A DNA stretch of 64,000 bases from Megascapheus bottae (GCA_024803745.1 JANJXV010000013.1:35193001-35257000), one strand, 5' to 3'; counted from the stretch's first letter, positions 1-11,363 are shown. Program-made: numbers and translations. Notes: generated by a model from the letters alone, not told the origin.

Positions 1-27
1 CCCAGAACCAGAAAAAAACAGGAATTT

Positions 28-170
28 AGTCAGGTGTAGTGATTCACACCTGTAATCCCAGCAGTTGGGAGATGGGAGGAGGATTGTGAATTTGAGGGTA
101 ATTTGGATTATATAGCAAATTCTGGACCAGCCTGAGCCACATCCTATGACTCTGTCTCAGAAACCCAGTA
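28..170 (+). mobile_element. B1-like SINE (7SL-derived), monomeric, old
   Basis: The segment carries the Alu/B1 signature 'cacctgtaatcccagca' near its start and 'gaccagcctgagccac ... ctctgtctca' near its end, in + orientation. It has many substitutions and no Geo half, so it is an older B1-type copy than the composite SINEs elsewhere in the window. Confidence 0.75.
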
Positions 171-384
171 ACAACAGATTGGGAAGTTACTGTCTCATTC
201 ATTAAGGGATTCTATTGTAAAAGGGATTTTCAGGACCTGACTTAGGAGTCTACTTCATCAAAGAGGTCCATTCAAAGAATCAAATAACTTTAAAATGATT
301 ATTTAGGTACATATAGGTTTAAATTTTTTCATCTTTAACCTTCTTTGTAAAGGTTCAGTCCTTTATTTCTACCAGTGTGGCAAA

Positions 385-514
385 ACTGGGTCCTGCTATG
401 TGCTGACCCTGTCCTAATCACGTCACACGAATTACCTACTCCTTACAATAGCAAAGTACCAGGAACCATTCCCATTTTACAGATAGGGAAAACTGCTGTA
501 AATAACCTGCCTGA
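385..514 (+). mobile_element. MIR SINE, left part, split by an L1 insertion
   Basis: The sequence resembles the MIR core ('cccattttacagatagggaaaactg'-like) in + orientation. The MIR resumes at 1661 with 'gcacagctggtgaaat' and 'cccaggtctat', typical of the MIR 3' half. The two halves are separated by an L1 insertion flanked by a duplicated 14-mer, aataacctgcctga, at 501-514 and 1661-1674. Confidence 0.75.
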
Positions 515-585
515 CAGGAGGGATCACTACCACACTGTTGGTGGGAGTATAAACTTGTTCATCCACTATAGAAAGCAGTATGGCA

Positions 586-873
586 TATAATGAGTGATTG
601 TTGTCCTTAATGTACTATGTTATCTCTCATCTCTTTTGCTATCCCTTGGTTATCTCATACTGTTACAATATTTCACCTTGTTATCTGATATATTCTATAT
701 GTGCTTAATTGGTTATTTGAAATTGGATAGGGAAGGGGGGAAATCAAGATGAGTGGGGGGTGAGGGGAGGGAAATGGGGACCATGTCATGAGAAAGGGTA
801 TCAATGTTTGTGAAGTAATGAACCTTCTATCTGGTGAATATAATGTAACCCTTCTATTAATTACAATAAAAAA
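586..873 (+). mobile_element. L1 3' UTR fragment (copy B) nested inside L1 copy A
   Basis: About 290 bases of L1 3' UTR (shared 'tgtccttaatgtactatgttat', G-rich tract, 'ttaattacaataaaa' end) sit in the middle of copy A's ORF2. They are flanked by near-identical 15-mers, gaaagcagtatggca (571-585) and gaaatcagtatggca (874-888), one mismatch. These read as target-site duplications. Confidence 0.82.
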
Positions 874-888
874 GAAATCAGTATGGCA

Positions 889-1239
889 GTTCCTCAAAAG
901 ACTAAACACAGAGCTTCCCTATGACCCAACAATACTACAACTTGGCATTTACCCAATTGCCATAAACAAGGACATATTAAATCCATCAGCACAACAATGT
1001 TCATTGCAGCACTATTTACCATAGCGAAGATATGGAACCAACCCAGATGCCTCTCAGTAGATGATTGGATCAACAAGATGTGGTATGTATACATAATGGA
1101 ATTCTATGCTGCCATCAGAAAGAATGACATCGCCCCATTTGTAAGGAAATGGAAAGACTTAGAAAAAATCATATTAAGTGAAGTAAGCCAGACTCAAAGG
1201 AACATAGGCTCATTGGTTTCCCTCATTTGTCATAATTAG
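889..1239 (+). pseudogene. L1 ORF2 C-terminal remnant (copy A)
   Basis: The C-terminal end of the L1 ORF2 protein (endonuclease-reverse transcriptase of the LINE-1 retrotransposon). From 997 the frame is open through recognisable L1 C-terminal words (FIAALFTIAK, WNQPRC, EFYAAIRKND) to a stop at 1237-1239. Endonuclease and reverse transcriptase domains are absent, so no enzyme can be made. Residues before 997 continue the same match back to 889, where copy B interrupts. It is useful as an intact reading of this family's ORF2 tail, which is frameshifted in the larger copy at 3017-5818. Confidence 0.85.
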
Positions 1240-1660
1240 TGTAAACCTTGGACTCTTCTAGTAAAGGTTTACAATAGGGCAAAACCTAGATACATAAAGC
1301 CATATATAATGAGACTAAATGAAAGGACCTCCAGGATATAGAAACAAGATCCATATAATGTGTGATTGTTGTTCTTAATGTACTAGGTTATTTCTCATTT
1401 CTTTTGTTGTCCCTTGGTTATCTCACATTGTTACAGTATCTTATCTTGTTATCTGATATATTGTATATATGTTTATTTGTTTATTTTAAATAGGATAGGG
1501 AAGGGGGAAAACAAGATGAGGGGTTGAGGGGTGGGGTGGGGGGGAGGGAAATGGAGACAAAAATGTGAAAAAGGGTAGCAATGTTTGTGAAGTAATGCAC
1601 CTTCTATCTGGCGAATATAATGTAATCTTTCTACTAATTACAATAAATATATATTTAAAA

Positions 1661-1745
1661 AATAACCTGCCTGAAGTTGCACAGCTGGTGAAATAGGGCA
1701 TTAAGTTCAAGCAGAATGGTTCCCAGGTCTATCCTTTGAATTATA
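1661..1745 (+). mobile_element. MIR SINE, right part
   Basis: Continuation of the MIR begun at 385, after the 14-base duplication. The words 'ttgcacagctggtgaaatag' and 'cccaggtctatc' fit the MIR 3' half. Confidence 0.7.
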
Positions 1746-2060
1746 ACAGTAAGGTGACATTTCTTAAAATTTTGAAAAAAATTGTACAAAATAATGGCTT
1801 TCATTATATTTCCACACAGCATACAATGACATAGGCTCTCCTGCCTCTCTTTCCTCTTCCTGTTCCCTCCTCCACACACAATCATCCCTTTAGCTTCATG
1901 CTCTTTTGCTTGCTTGTATTTCTGGGCCTGAATTCCAAGTGAGAGACCATTTGGTATTTGTCTCAGTCTGACTTATATTACTTAGCATGACGATGTCTAG
2001 TTCTACACACTTCCCTCCAAATAACACAATTTCATTCTTCTTTATAGCTAAATAATACTT

Positions 2061-2098
<38 letters not shown>

Positions 2099-2390
2099 CA
2101 TTTTTTTATCCATTCATCAGCTGTAGGGAATCTAGACAGATTCTATAATTCTATTATGAATGATGTGGCTACTCACGCCCATGTAGATATCTCTATTGTA
2201 TGCTGATTTCCATTCTTTGGTTATATGCCTAGAAATTCTATAGACAAATCACAAATTGGATCTTTAGTTTTTTTAGAGACTTCCCTATTTATTTCTATGA
2301 TGGCTGCACTATTTATATTCCCATCAACAGTATAAAAGAGTTCCCTTTCCTCAAGATCCTTCCCAGAATTCATTGTTTAAACGGTTACCA
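1746..2390 (-). mobile_element. Old L1 fragment, antisense
   Basis: On the minus strand this reads as the end of L1 ORF2 and 3' region. On the + strand one sees the antisense of typical L1 words ('agtctgacttatattacttagcatga', 'gatggctgcactatttatattcccatcaacag'). It is more diverged than the L1 copies with clear target-site duplications. A TG microsatellite has expanded inside it. Confidence 0.75.
2063..2097 (+). repeat. (TG)n microsatellite
   Basis: About 17 uninterrupted TG units inside the old antisense L1. Confidence 0.97.
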
Positions 2391-2394
2391 TTCT

Positions 2395-2610
2395 TCCCCA
2401 CCCCCCCCACCACCCCCTTGACACTGTCCCTGAGCTCTTTTGTTCCAGGCTAGCACTCTATCACTGTGAGCCACAATGCCACTTCTGGTTTTCTGGTGGT
2501 AATTAGAGATGGTAGTCTCACAAACTTTCCTTCCCAGGCTAGTTTTGAACCTCAGACCTCAGCCTTCTAAGTAGCTAGGATTAGAGGCATAAGTAACCAG
2601 AATCCAGTCT
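2395..2610 (-). mobile_element. B1-Geo composite SINE
   Basis: Minus-strand copy: the Geo half comes first on the + strand ('cactgtccctgagctc ... gccacttctggttttctgg'), then the B1-like half ('cctcagcctt ... gtagctaggatta'). It adjoins a C-rich run at 2396-2417 that may be its degraded tail. Confidence 0.8.
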
Positions 2611-3000
2611 AAATTGCTACTATTCTTAATGGATATTGGTCCAAAGATTTTCCATCAGAAATTTAAGGGTTATCCTCTTTAAAGAGCTGAGTGTAATAAT
2701 TAAGTGTTATACTTCAGTCAATGTTCTAAGGAGATGATGAAAACTTGAAAGCTTTTTTTTGGATATGCACTAACCTCAGGGATATGAATGAATATGCTAG
2801 AGAATACTGCATGTGAGATGATACGTTAATATAGCATTCCTAGTACTGTTTTAAACCTATGGTTCTACATGTCTAATACATTTTCTGAAATTGTTTCCAA
2901 AACAACCCTTTACTTTCTAATCTGAAGTAGATCTTCTAAAGATTTCCAACACCATGCAGCATTTGCATAATTGTATCAATTATATAAAGGGAAAACAAAT
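2611..3000. other. No gene or clear repeat
   Basis: AT-rich sequence in which I see no exon signature. The first 80 bases may belong to the old L1 seen before 2390. Confidence 0.5.
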
Positions 3001-3016
3001 AAAAGTAGATGTGTAT

Positions 3017-5400
3017 CTCACACCAATACTCCTCAAGCTCTTCAACGAAATTGAAAATGAAGATTCTTTACCAAACTCATTCTATGAAGCCAGTATAACC
3101 CTCATCCCTAAACCAGACAGAGATTCATCAAAGAAAAAAAAACTATAGACCTATTTCTTTGATGAACATCGATGCAAAACTTCTCAACAAAGTACTGGCC
3201 AACCGTCTACAACAACTTATCAAAAAAATTATACACTATGATCGAACAGGATTCATCACAGGGAGGCAAAGCTGGTTCAACATACGCAAATCAATTAATA
3301 TAATTCAACACATCAACAGGAGCAGGGACAAAAATCACATGATTGTCTCAATAGATGCAGAAAAGGCATTTGACAAGATCCAACACCCCTTTATGTTAAA
3401 AGCTCTGGAGAAACTAGGAATCCATGGAACATTCCTCAATATATTAAAGGCTGTGTATGACAAACCCACAGCTAGTATTAGACTTAACGGCGAAAAGCTA
3501 AAGCCATTCCCTCTAAAATCAGGAATGAGACAAGGATGCCCACTCTCTCCACTCCTCTTTAACATAGTACTATAATTCCTAGCTAGTGCAATAAGGCAAG
3601 AAGCAAGCATAAAGGGGATCCAAATAGGGAAAGAGGAAGTAAAACTTTCCCTCTTTGCAGATGACATGATCCTGTATTTAAGGAATCCTATAGACTCTAC
3701 TCCCAAGCTCCTTGAGCTGATTCAAAACTTTGGAAGGGTAGCAGGGTATAAAATTAACCCTCAAAAATCAACTGCCTTCCTCTACGCCAACAGTTAGAGG
3801 AATGAGGCAACAATCAGGAAAGCAACTCCTTTTGCAATAGCCTCAAAGAAAATAAAGTACCTAGGAATTACCTTAATTAAGAATGTAAAGGACCTTTTTG
3901 ATGAAAACTTTAAAACCCTGAAAAAGGAAATTAAAGCAGAACTGAGGAAATGGAAAAACCTCCCATGCTCCTGGATTGGAAGAATCAACATCGTGAAAAT
4001 GACAATCTTGCCAAGGGCTATCTACAAATTCAACGCAATACCCATCAATATCCCAATGTCATTCTTTAAAGAAATAGAAGAGGCAATCCAAAATTTCATA
4101 TGGAATAATAAAAGACCCCGTATAGCAAAAACACTTCTTGGCAGAAAGAACAGCGCAGGAGGAATTTTAATACCAAACTTTAGACTCTATTACAGAGCTA
4201 TAATTATCAAAACAGCTTGGAACTGGCACAAGAACAGGCCTGAAGACCAATGGAATAGAACTGAAGACCCAGATATTAAACCACAGGCCTATGGCCACCT
4301 AATATTTGACAAGGGAGCCAAAAAAATAGAATGGAAGAAAGACAGCCTCTTCAACAAGTTGTGCTGGCAGAACTGGTTAAGCACCTGCAGAAAACTAAAG
4401 TTGGATCCTTCTTTGTCACCCTGTACTAGAATTAACTCCAAATGGATCAAAGACCTGGAGGTAAAAGCCGACACTCTGAAAATTTTACAGGAAGGAATAG
4501 GAGATATACTAGACCTCCTTGGCACAGGTTGAAACTTTCTTAATAAGGACCAAGAATCACAACAAATCAGAGAAAGGATGGATAGGTGGGACTGCATTAA
4601 ACTGCAGAGCTTTTGTATGGCAAAGGACATAGCTAGTAAATTAATCAGGAAGCCTACAGAGTGGGAGAAGATCTTCACCAACCATACAACAGACAAAGGC
4701 CTCATATCTAAAATATATCAACAGCTCAAAAAATTGAATCACTCCAAAACTAATCTCCAAAGTAACAATCATCCCATTAAAAAATGGGCCAAAGACTTAA
4801 AGAGAGTCTTCTCTGAAGAAGAAACAAAAATGGCCTATAGACACATGAAGAAATGCTCAACATCTCTGGTCATAAAAGAAATGCAAATCAAAACAACTTT
4901 GAGATTGCACCTCACTCCAGTAGAATGGCCAGGATCAAGAAAACTAATAACAACAGATGCTGGAGGGGATGTGGCCAGGAGGGATCACTACTACACTGTT
5001 GGTGGGAGTGCAAACTCGTTCAACCACTATGGAAAGCAGTGTGGCAGTTCCTCAAAAGACTAAACATAGAACTCCCCTATGACCCAGTAATTCCACTACT
5101 TGGCATTTACCCAACCATCCAGAAACAAAGACATACTAAATCCACCAGCACAACAATGTTCATTGCAGCACTATTTACCATGGCAAATGGTTCCATATAT
5201 GGAACCAACCTAGATGTCCCTCAGTTGATGAGTGGATCAACAAGATGTGGTGTTTGTACACAATGGAATTCTATGCTGCTGTCAGAAAGAACGACATTGC
5301 CCCATTTGTTAGGAAATGGAAAGTCTTAGAAAAAAAATCATATTAAGTGAAGTAAGCCAGACTCAAAGGAACTTAGGCTCAATGGTTTCCCTCATTTGTC
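3017..5400 (+). pseudogene. L1 ORF2 (reverse transcriptase) pseudogene
   Basis: A fragment of L1 ORF2, which in active elements makes the cDNA by target-primed reverse transcription. The Asp of motif A (SIDAEKAFD) is at 3354-3356, motif B ([10 protein letters not shown]) is near 3525-3555, and the catalytic FADD is at 3654-3665, all still legible. The frame is broken by a slip in the A-run near 3133-3142, by in-frame stops at 3573-3575, 3795-3797 and 4530-4532, by an apparent one-base loss near 4920 and by a short insertion near 5187-5200 in the C-terminal region. Motifs survive, but no functional protein is possible. It covers roughly the last 60% of ORF2. Confidence 0.92.
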
Positions 5401-5818
5401 ATAATCAGTAGAAACCTTGGGCTCTACTAGCAGAGATCTGCAATAGAGCAAAACCTTGATACATAAGGCCATATAGTATGAAGCTAATTGAAAAGACCTC
5501 CAGGATATTGAAACAAAAGCCATATAATGAATGATTTTTTGTCCTTAATGTACTATGTTATCTCTCATCTCTTTTGCTGTCCCTTGGTTATCTCATATTG
5601 TTACAGTATCTCACTTTGTTATCTGATATATTGGATTTATTTGTATTTGGTTATTTGAAATTGGATAGGGAAGGGGGGAAAACCAAGACGGGGGGGGGTG
5701 GAGGGGAGGGTAATGGGGACCAAGATGTAAAAGGGTATCAATGTATGGGAATTAATGCACCATCTATCTGGCAAATATCATGTAACCCTTCTATTAATTA
5801 GAATAAAAAATATATGAA
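3017..5818 (+). mobile_element. 5'-truncated L1 retrotransposon, 2.8 kb
   Basis: An L1 insertion bounded by an exact 16-base target-site duplication, aaaagtagatgtgtat, at 3001-3016 and 5819-5834. It starts inside the reverse transcriptase domain of ORF2 and runs through the 3' UTR (G-rich tract at about 5670-5720) to a tail 'aaaaaatatatgaaaaa'. The 5' UTR, ORF1 and the endonuclease part of ORF2 are missing, as usual for truncated L1 copies. The preserved duplication suggests a fairly recent insertion. Confidence 0.95.
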
Positions 5819-5834
5819 AAAAGTAGATGTGTAT

Positions 5835-7075
5835 TTTAATCATAAAATAGTGTGTTCAAAGAAAAACTAAGTATGTCAAAGAAATGTACACCATTTCAGT
5901 GAGAATTCTTGGCATTTCATGTTCCAAGCCACTTTGCATGGAAATCAGTAAAATATAAACACAGGACTTTACCTGGGATATGACAAGAAACTTCAGGATT
6001 GTGGTGTGTATTAAAGTAACCTTTCAAACCTATCCTTTCAGAATTTCAACCAAGAATTTGTTTTTACACTTTCTTTGCAGTTGGCAAGTAGCTAACCTTT
6101 ACTTGAGATTTCCATTTCCTTTCCCAGCCTCTGGTTGTCACTGTTACCTATGTAACGCAATCATTCTCCCAAGCTCACAAGAATGGCTTGGCTCTCTCCA
6201 GTTTTCAACTCTGTGATTCTAGACTATGGATTAAAAAGTACTGGCTAGAGGGATTGGACTTTTAAAATGTAAGATAGTGAAGTGTTTTGTGAGTGACCAA
6301 TTCTACAGCCAGCTGAGACAAGCTTAGAAATGGTGGCTCCCAGGCCCTGATGGGGACTTACTTGTCTTGAGGTTGGTTAGCAGACCCTGAACATATTTTT
6401 CAGTAAGCGAGCACTTATGGAATCTCCCAGAAACAATAGTTTGACCATCTGTTTCTCTGACTTCCCATCACAAGATTCTGGATGAAGCAGCAGTGGTCCT
6501 GCAATCCACAAGGTGATTTTAGCCTTGTGTCTCTAACTAAAGTGTTGTGAAGGCCTAGGGATCTGCCCAGTGACTCCTCAAGAGCCAAGCATTTATCCTG
6601 CCATGCTTTCACCCCAGATGAGAGTATGGCTGCTGCTAGCTCTCCACTGAGATCTTTCTGGAGCTAGCCCAAGACTAAAGGGCCTGCTTTGCCCAAAGCC
6701 ACATTGAATGGCCAGCCCCTACCCACTGCACCCAACCCTGAAAATTCATGGCAGTGTGAAGTCCTTTGTGAGAGCCACATCCAGTGTATTTGCAGATGAG
6801 CTGCTTTCTGCCCACCTATAATGCCCCCTACACTTCCCCCAAAACTCCCTGCACACAGAACTCAGTCTCAAGTCTACTTCCTAGGGGTCCAGATTTGCCC
6901 CGGGACATGCAGGCTAAATTCCAAATTGAGCTTGGCATATTTCTAGTGTGGGATCTAGTTTCAAAAAAGCAAAATAATCCCCACCTCCAAGAAACACAAA
7001 GAAAGGAGCAAATGAAACACATAGAAAATAATTCATAACAGTAAGTGACTATGTAGAGAACGTTTCTCACACATC
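5835..7075. other. Single-copy intergenic sequence
   Basis: I see no known repeat, splice-bounded exon or protein-like frame in these 1.2 kb. The open frames are short and lack family resemblance. Confidence 0.5.
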
Positions 7076-7290
7076 ACATGCTCTTTTATGCACATTACCA
7101 CGTAAGCACTCTATGCAGGAGAAAATATCCTCATGTTGTGAAGGGTGAGAAAAACGGAGGCATTGAGAAGTGAAGTCACTTTGCCAAGGTCACACAGCTG
7201 ATAACACACAGCCAAGAAAACAAAGCCAGGCAGCCAACTGCAGAACCAGCACTGGAAGCTACAACTCTACTGCCTCCCACTGATGAAGGA
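7076..7290 (+). mobile_element. MIR SINE
   Basis: The MIR core and 3' half are recognisable in + orientation: 'agtcactttgccaaggtcacacagctgataa' matches the conserved MIR segment. It is clearly ancient, with indels. Confidence 0.8.
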
Positions 7291-7611
7291 AATTTTTTAG
7301 AAAGTAACTTGGGATAACGATAAAAGCCACCAGATCCCAGAATTAACTTTAAAATAAATTAATTAATAGAAATATTTTCACAGAGAATCTCTGTACTTGC
7401 ATTTTAAAATTTTAATATGATAAAAGCTATACTTTTTTCTTTGGCATCAGAATAACCTGTGTCCTCCAAAGAGTTTGTTGGGGCCATAATTTCCCATCTA
7501 ATATGACTGCCATGGGTCACTCCACTATATCATTAGATTATTTATTCTTGTTGGGGTTTTTTTCTTTTTGTATTTTAATGAAACATGGATTGGGTTTCTT
7601 TCTTCATGAAA
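7291..7611. other. No gene; AT-rich spacer
   Basis: Bases around 7458-7540 ('gtgtcctccaaagagtttgt') vaguely recall the start of a MaLR-type LTR, but too little is left to call it. Confidence 0.4.
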
Positions 7612-7621
7612 AGTATATGAG

Positions 7622-7858
7622 AGCCGGGCAGTGGTGGCTTATGCCTGTAATCCTAACTATTCGGGAGACCTGAGGATCACAGTTTGAAACCAGTCCAGGC
7701 AGAAACATCCCCGTGAGACCCTTATCTCCAATTACCCACTCAAAAATGAGAAGTGGTGCTGTGGCTCTAGTGGTAGAGTGCTAGCCTTGAGCACAAAAAG
7801 GTTCAGGGACAGTGCCCAGGCCCTGAGTTCAAAGCCCACAACAGACAAAGACAAAAAC
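7622..7858 (+). mobile_element. B1-Geo composite SINE with target-site duplication
   Basis: A good example of the composite. The B1-like left half is 7622-7735 ('ggtggcttatgcctgtaatcctaact', 'ttatctccaattac'). The Geo right half is 7750-7850 ('agaagtggtgctgtggct', 'ggccctgagttcaaagccc'). Direct repeats agtatatgag flank it at 7612-7621 and 7859-7868. Confidence 0.9.
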
Positions 7859-7868
7859 AGTATATGAG

Positions 7869-9235
7869 GCCCACAAATAAACCAGTGACATAATTATTAC
7901 TGATGTAGTTATTTTGTATGCTAGTGAGGGCTCAAGTTTTGCTATACTTCTTGCAGGTCTGTACTAACCCTAGGACTATGGGAGGTGCTAGGACAAAGGT
8001 CCCTGCCGTGCTCTTCCTGTCCCTGTCCATAGCTTACACTTACATTCCCTTCCAATTCATCTCCCCATTACACTCTACTGCAGTCAGGCGTATACCAGAA
8101 ATTTTCTCTTAGAGGAAAAAAATGTATGAACAATGTTTGTTTGGACCCCACCCTGTTCTACCACTGAAGTCAGAGAAATTTCTCTTACTCTTTAAGGCTC
8201 AAGTCTGTTGCTGTTTTTATGACTTGCCAACAAAGTGGTTTTTCATCTTCTGCTATTAGACAGCTGAAGTAGAAGAGAGCGCCTTCCACACCAAATAAAT
8301 TAAGCATCCAAGTAATTTACAGCTCCAGGTACGTTTGCCAGACTAGCATAACTGAATAAAGTAAGCAGATTAAATGTTCCCTTGGCAATTGATGAGGGTA
8401 TGAGATACAGCACCTGGGCTGAACCAGTGGTCTCACCATTAAATCACAGGCAGGGCCTTCGAAGCCCCGGGGTCCCGAGCGACAGGCAGGAGCTCATTGT
8501 GGAGATGGGGCTTCCCTGCCTTTCTCAGTGTCTAAATGGAGAAATAGAAACCCTAGCTGTAGAGAGGGGAACGGGAGAAGGGAAAGAGAGAAATGAGCAG
8601 GGGGAGCCTTCTCAGAAAGGAGAAACATGAATTGCTATTTACGTGTTTGTCAATGTAATGGTGTGTGTTTTCACTTCTCAAACCCAAACTCAAAGAAAGT
8701 TAGAATCGATTCGGTATATTAACTAATATTTGTCACCATCAATATCAGAACAAGGCTTGAAAGAAATAGCTAGTGTTTCCTTCTCTGTTTCTGGATGTTC
8801 ACTAACATCTGCTTTTGCTGGAGAAGGAAAGTGGGTTGTGGGACTGGTTGTCAGCCTCCAGAGACTTATATATATAATACCTTGTCCACCAGGTTTTATG
8901 TGCCAAGACCCATTCACCTGACTTCTCACAAAATGAGTTTGAAAATCAGACCATGATTTTGAATAAGTTTCACCTATTGAAAAGTTGGATGGGGAAACAG
9001 CAGATGTTGATTTGGGGGTGAAAGGGGTGGGTAGACTGCATTTTTAGATACTGTTTGTCACCCCTAGTAAAGAAGAGCTCTATCTCCTAGGAATCCAAGT
9101 GCTAGGGGGTGAATGAGAGGCAGAACTATGCTTCTCATTCTTAACCATTATTGGTATAGCTTCTCTGAAGATGAATGGGGCAGGCAAAGAGAAAAATAGA
9201 ACACCTACATCATGTATGCTAAATAATGACTTTGG
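7869..9235. other. Single-copy intergenic sequence
   Basis: No repeat or gene recognised. The frame at 8382-8630 lies in a GC-richer patch but has no family resemblance and no flanking splice sites that I trust. Confidence 0.5.
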
Positions 9236-9425
9236 GGGGAGGAAAAGATAAAGGGAAGGGGGATAGGTGATTTAGTGTCCAAGCAACAATGCATTGAAAT
9301 TTAAGGTTTATAAAAAAAAAAAAAGCCTAAACGGGGACAAAAGCATGAGAAGGGGAATCAATGTGGGAGAAACAATGCATCTACTACCCGATGAATGTAA
9401 CCCCTCTATACATTACCCTGACACC
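9236..9425 (+). mobile_element. Old L1 3' UTR fragment
   Basis: Bases 9336-9420 ('catgagaaggggaatcaatg', 'aacaatgcatctactacc', 'gaatgtaacccctct') align by eye with the last 90 bases of the L1 3' ends at 1560-1640 and 18450-18530. The divergence suggests an older subfamily. Confidence 0.55.
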
Positions 9426-10340
9426 CAAAAAAACCCAAAAACCAAAAACCAAAAAACCCACCCATTGGGCTGGTGGCTGGCTTTTTCCTGAACAGGCTAG
9501 TATTTTCATGTTCACTTAGAAAGAAAGGGAGATGAGAGGCTTCCCAGGGCTGGGTGATGAAAAAGTGTAGCCTTGAAAATGTCAACAGACTTATTGTCTT
9601 GTTGAGTCTGCAGGCAGGAAGGCAGCAAAGCAGGTGTGAGTACCACCTCCCCCCCCCCACCTCTACTTCACAGGCAGCTCACTTTGAAGCTAGAAAATCA
9701 AGGCCACTGGTACCTTCAAGGAAACAAGGATATAATTATCACAACACCCAATTTGCTAGTGACCTTCCATTCCTCAGGCCTGCCCTACTCCCTTCGCTGG
9801 CACCAGCCCAGATCCTCACAGACAGAGCTCCATGTCCCAGACAGCTCAGATGAAGGAGCGACCCCCTCAAGTACCCTTTGAAAATGTTCTTAATCTCTTT
9901 CTACTACACCATTTTCACTGACATAAATCTGCCAACCCAAGGGGCCACAGAACCTCTGTGGAGGGACCCCATTCAGCCCAAGTGAAGCTAGGCAGCCTCA
10001 GTATAGAATTTATGCTGCCTCTCACCTGAGCCATCCACTGGTGACCTCAGCCCAGCCCCTCACCAAGCCTGCTGTCAGCACCCATCACAGGATCCCACTT
10101 CTCTAGGCCACGGGAAGCTCAGGGCAGAGACTCTAAACTTCCATGATTAGATTTGAAATGTTGAAAGCAGAAGCCTAATAAAGTGAGTGCAGAAAAACAA
10201 AAGAGGCTATAAATTGTCACGTGAAAGTGGCTAAAGAACTCATCTACCCAAATGCTGAAGGGTGCTTTCTCACTTACAACTCCAGTGGAGTATTCAGTTT
10301 CCTTTCTTTTCCTGGACAAAAGTCTGGGCTGAGCTCATCT
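9426..10340. other. Single-copy intergenic sequence
   Basis: It contains an A/C-rich stretch at 9420-9465 and a short C-run at 9648-9658. No gene was recognised. Confidence 0.5.
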
Positions 10341-10366
10341 AATATATGTATATATATATATATATT
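10341..10366. repeat. (TA)n microsatellite
   Basis: Short alternating TA run, nearly uninterrupted. Confidence 0.9.
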
Positions 10367-10421
10367 TCTTTTTGCTTCTATAAGTCAAGTGTCCAAGAGT
10401 TAACACAGCACTTCTTTATCC

Positions 10422-10425
<4 letters not shown>

Positions 10426-10465
<40 letters not shown>
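10426..10465 (+). repeat. (TG)n microsatellite
   Basis: About 20 uninterrupted TG units. Confidence 0.97.
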
Positions 10466-10466
<1 letters not shown>

Positions 10467-11097
10467 CATGCACACACATTTTGTCCCTCCACTGTGTTAC
10501 TAGAATTTGTTTAGAACACCGGAAATGTTTCTACCTTCTTACTTAGTAATACTTGTTACAATGGAACATTCCATTTATTTTAAAATAGGAATAAAACTCT
10601 ATTTTCTAGATCTCAGAAAGACTGCCTGTGGTAAACTGATTCACAGGAAAACATCAGAAGTATTATTCCAGGTAAAATCAGAAACAAATTAAGAATGCTT
10701 GTATCACTGTTACTATGATGTACCATTTTAAAAATTCTAGGTCATTGGTTCTTAACTGGTAGAGATTTTACTTCCTTGAAGACACTAAGCATTGTCCTGG
10801 GTCATTTTTGGTTGTCTCAGCTTTGAGGATGAAGGTGCTACTGGCGTGGGATGGGTAGAGGACAGGGATACTGCCAAGCCGCCGGCATTGCAGAAGGCAG
10901 CTCCCACAGCAAAGAACTGTCTAGCTCGGTCAAGAGTACTGAGATTAGGAAACCTCATTTGGCATGACACAACAGAACACAGATATAGATAAGGGTAAAT
11001 TTGGGGAAAGAACTAGTTTTCATTATCATTAGTCACAAGTGACATGCATCACCTAGAAAAATAAAACCCTTAAATAGGTATTAAAAATTTAGCTTAT
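10466..11097. other. Single-copy intergenic sequence
   Basis: No gene or repeat recognised. Bases 10735-10980 contain a somewhat GC-rich block that could be an eroded ancient repeat. Confidence 0.45.
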
Positions 11098-11288
11098 CAG
11101 GGGCTTATTGGAGTTTGGCCTTGTGGCAGAGTACCTGCCTAGCATGCATGAAGACCCAGGTTCAATTCCTCTGTACCACATACATAGAAAAAGCCAGAAG
11201 TGGTGCTGTGGCTCAAGTGGCAGAGTGCTAGCTTTGAGGAAAAAGCCCAAGGACAGTGCTCAGGCCCTGTGTTCAAGCCCCAGGACTG
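11098..11288 (+). mobile_element. IDL-Geo dimeric SINE
   Basis: The ID-like half (11109-11190) carries tRNA-type boxes: 'tggccttgtgg' fits the A box and 'ggttcaattcc' the B box. The Geo half (11199-11288) ends 'ccaggactggc'. The usual A-tail is replaced by CA and TA repeats. Confidence 0.88.
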
Positions 11289-11312
11289 GCACACACACAC
11301 ACACACACACAC

Positions 11313-11362
<50 letters not shown>
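11289..11362 (+). repeat. (CA)n-(TA)n compound microsatellite at a SINE tail
   Basis: About 12 CA units, followed directly by about 23 TA units, start exactly at the 3' end of the IDL-Geo copy. Confidence 0.95.

Positions 11363-11363
<1 letters not shown>

Larger units (their letters stand above)
515..1660 (+). mobile_element. L1 3' end (copy A) inserted into a MIR
   Basis: A 5'-truncated L1 holding the end of ORF2, the 3' UTR and an A-rich tail. Target-site duplications (aataacctgcctga) lie at 501-514 and 1661-1674. The body is itself interrupted at 586-873 by a second L1 3' end, so copy A consists of 515-585 plus 889-1660. Confidence 0.88.

Noticed and set aside
8382..8630. GC-richer open frame as an exon
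   Set aside because: No convincing splice acceptor/donor pair and no family resemblance; the frame ends in low-complexity purine-rich sequence.
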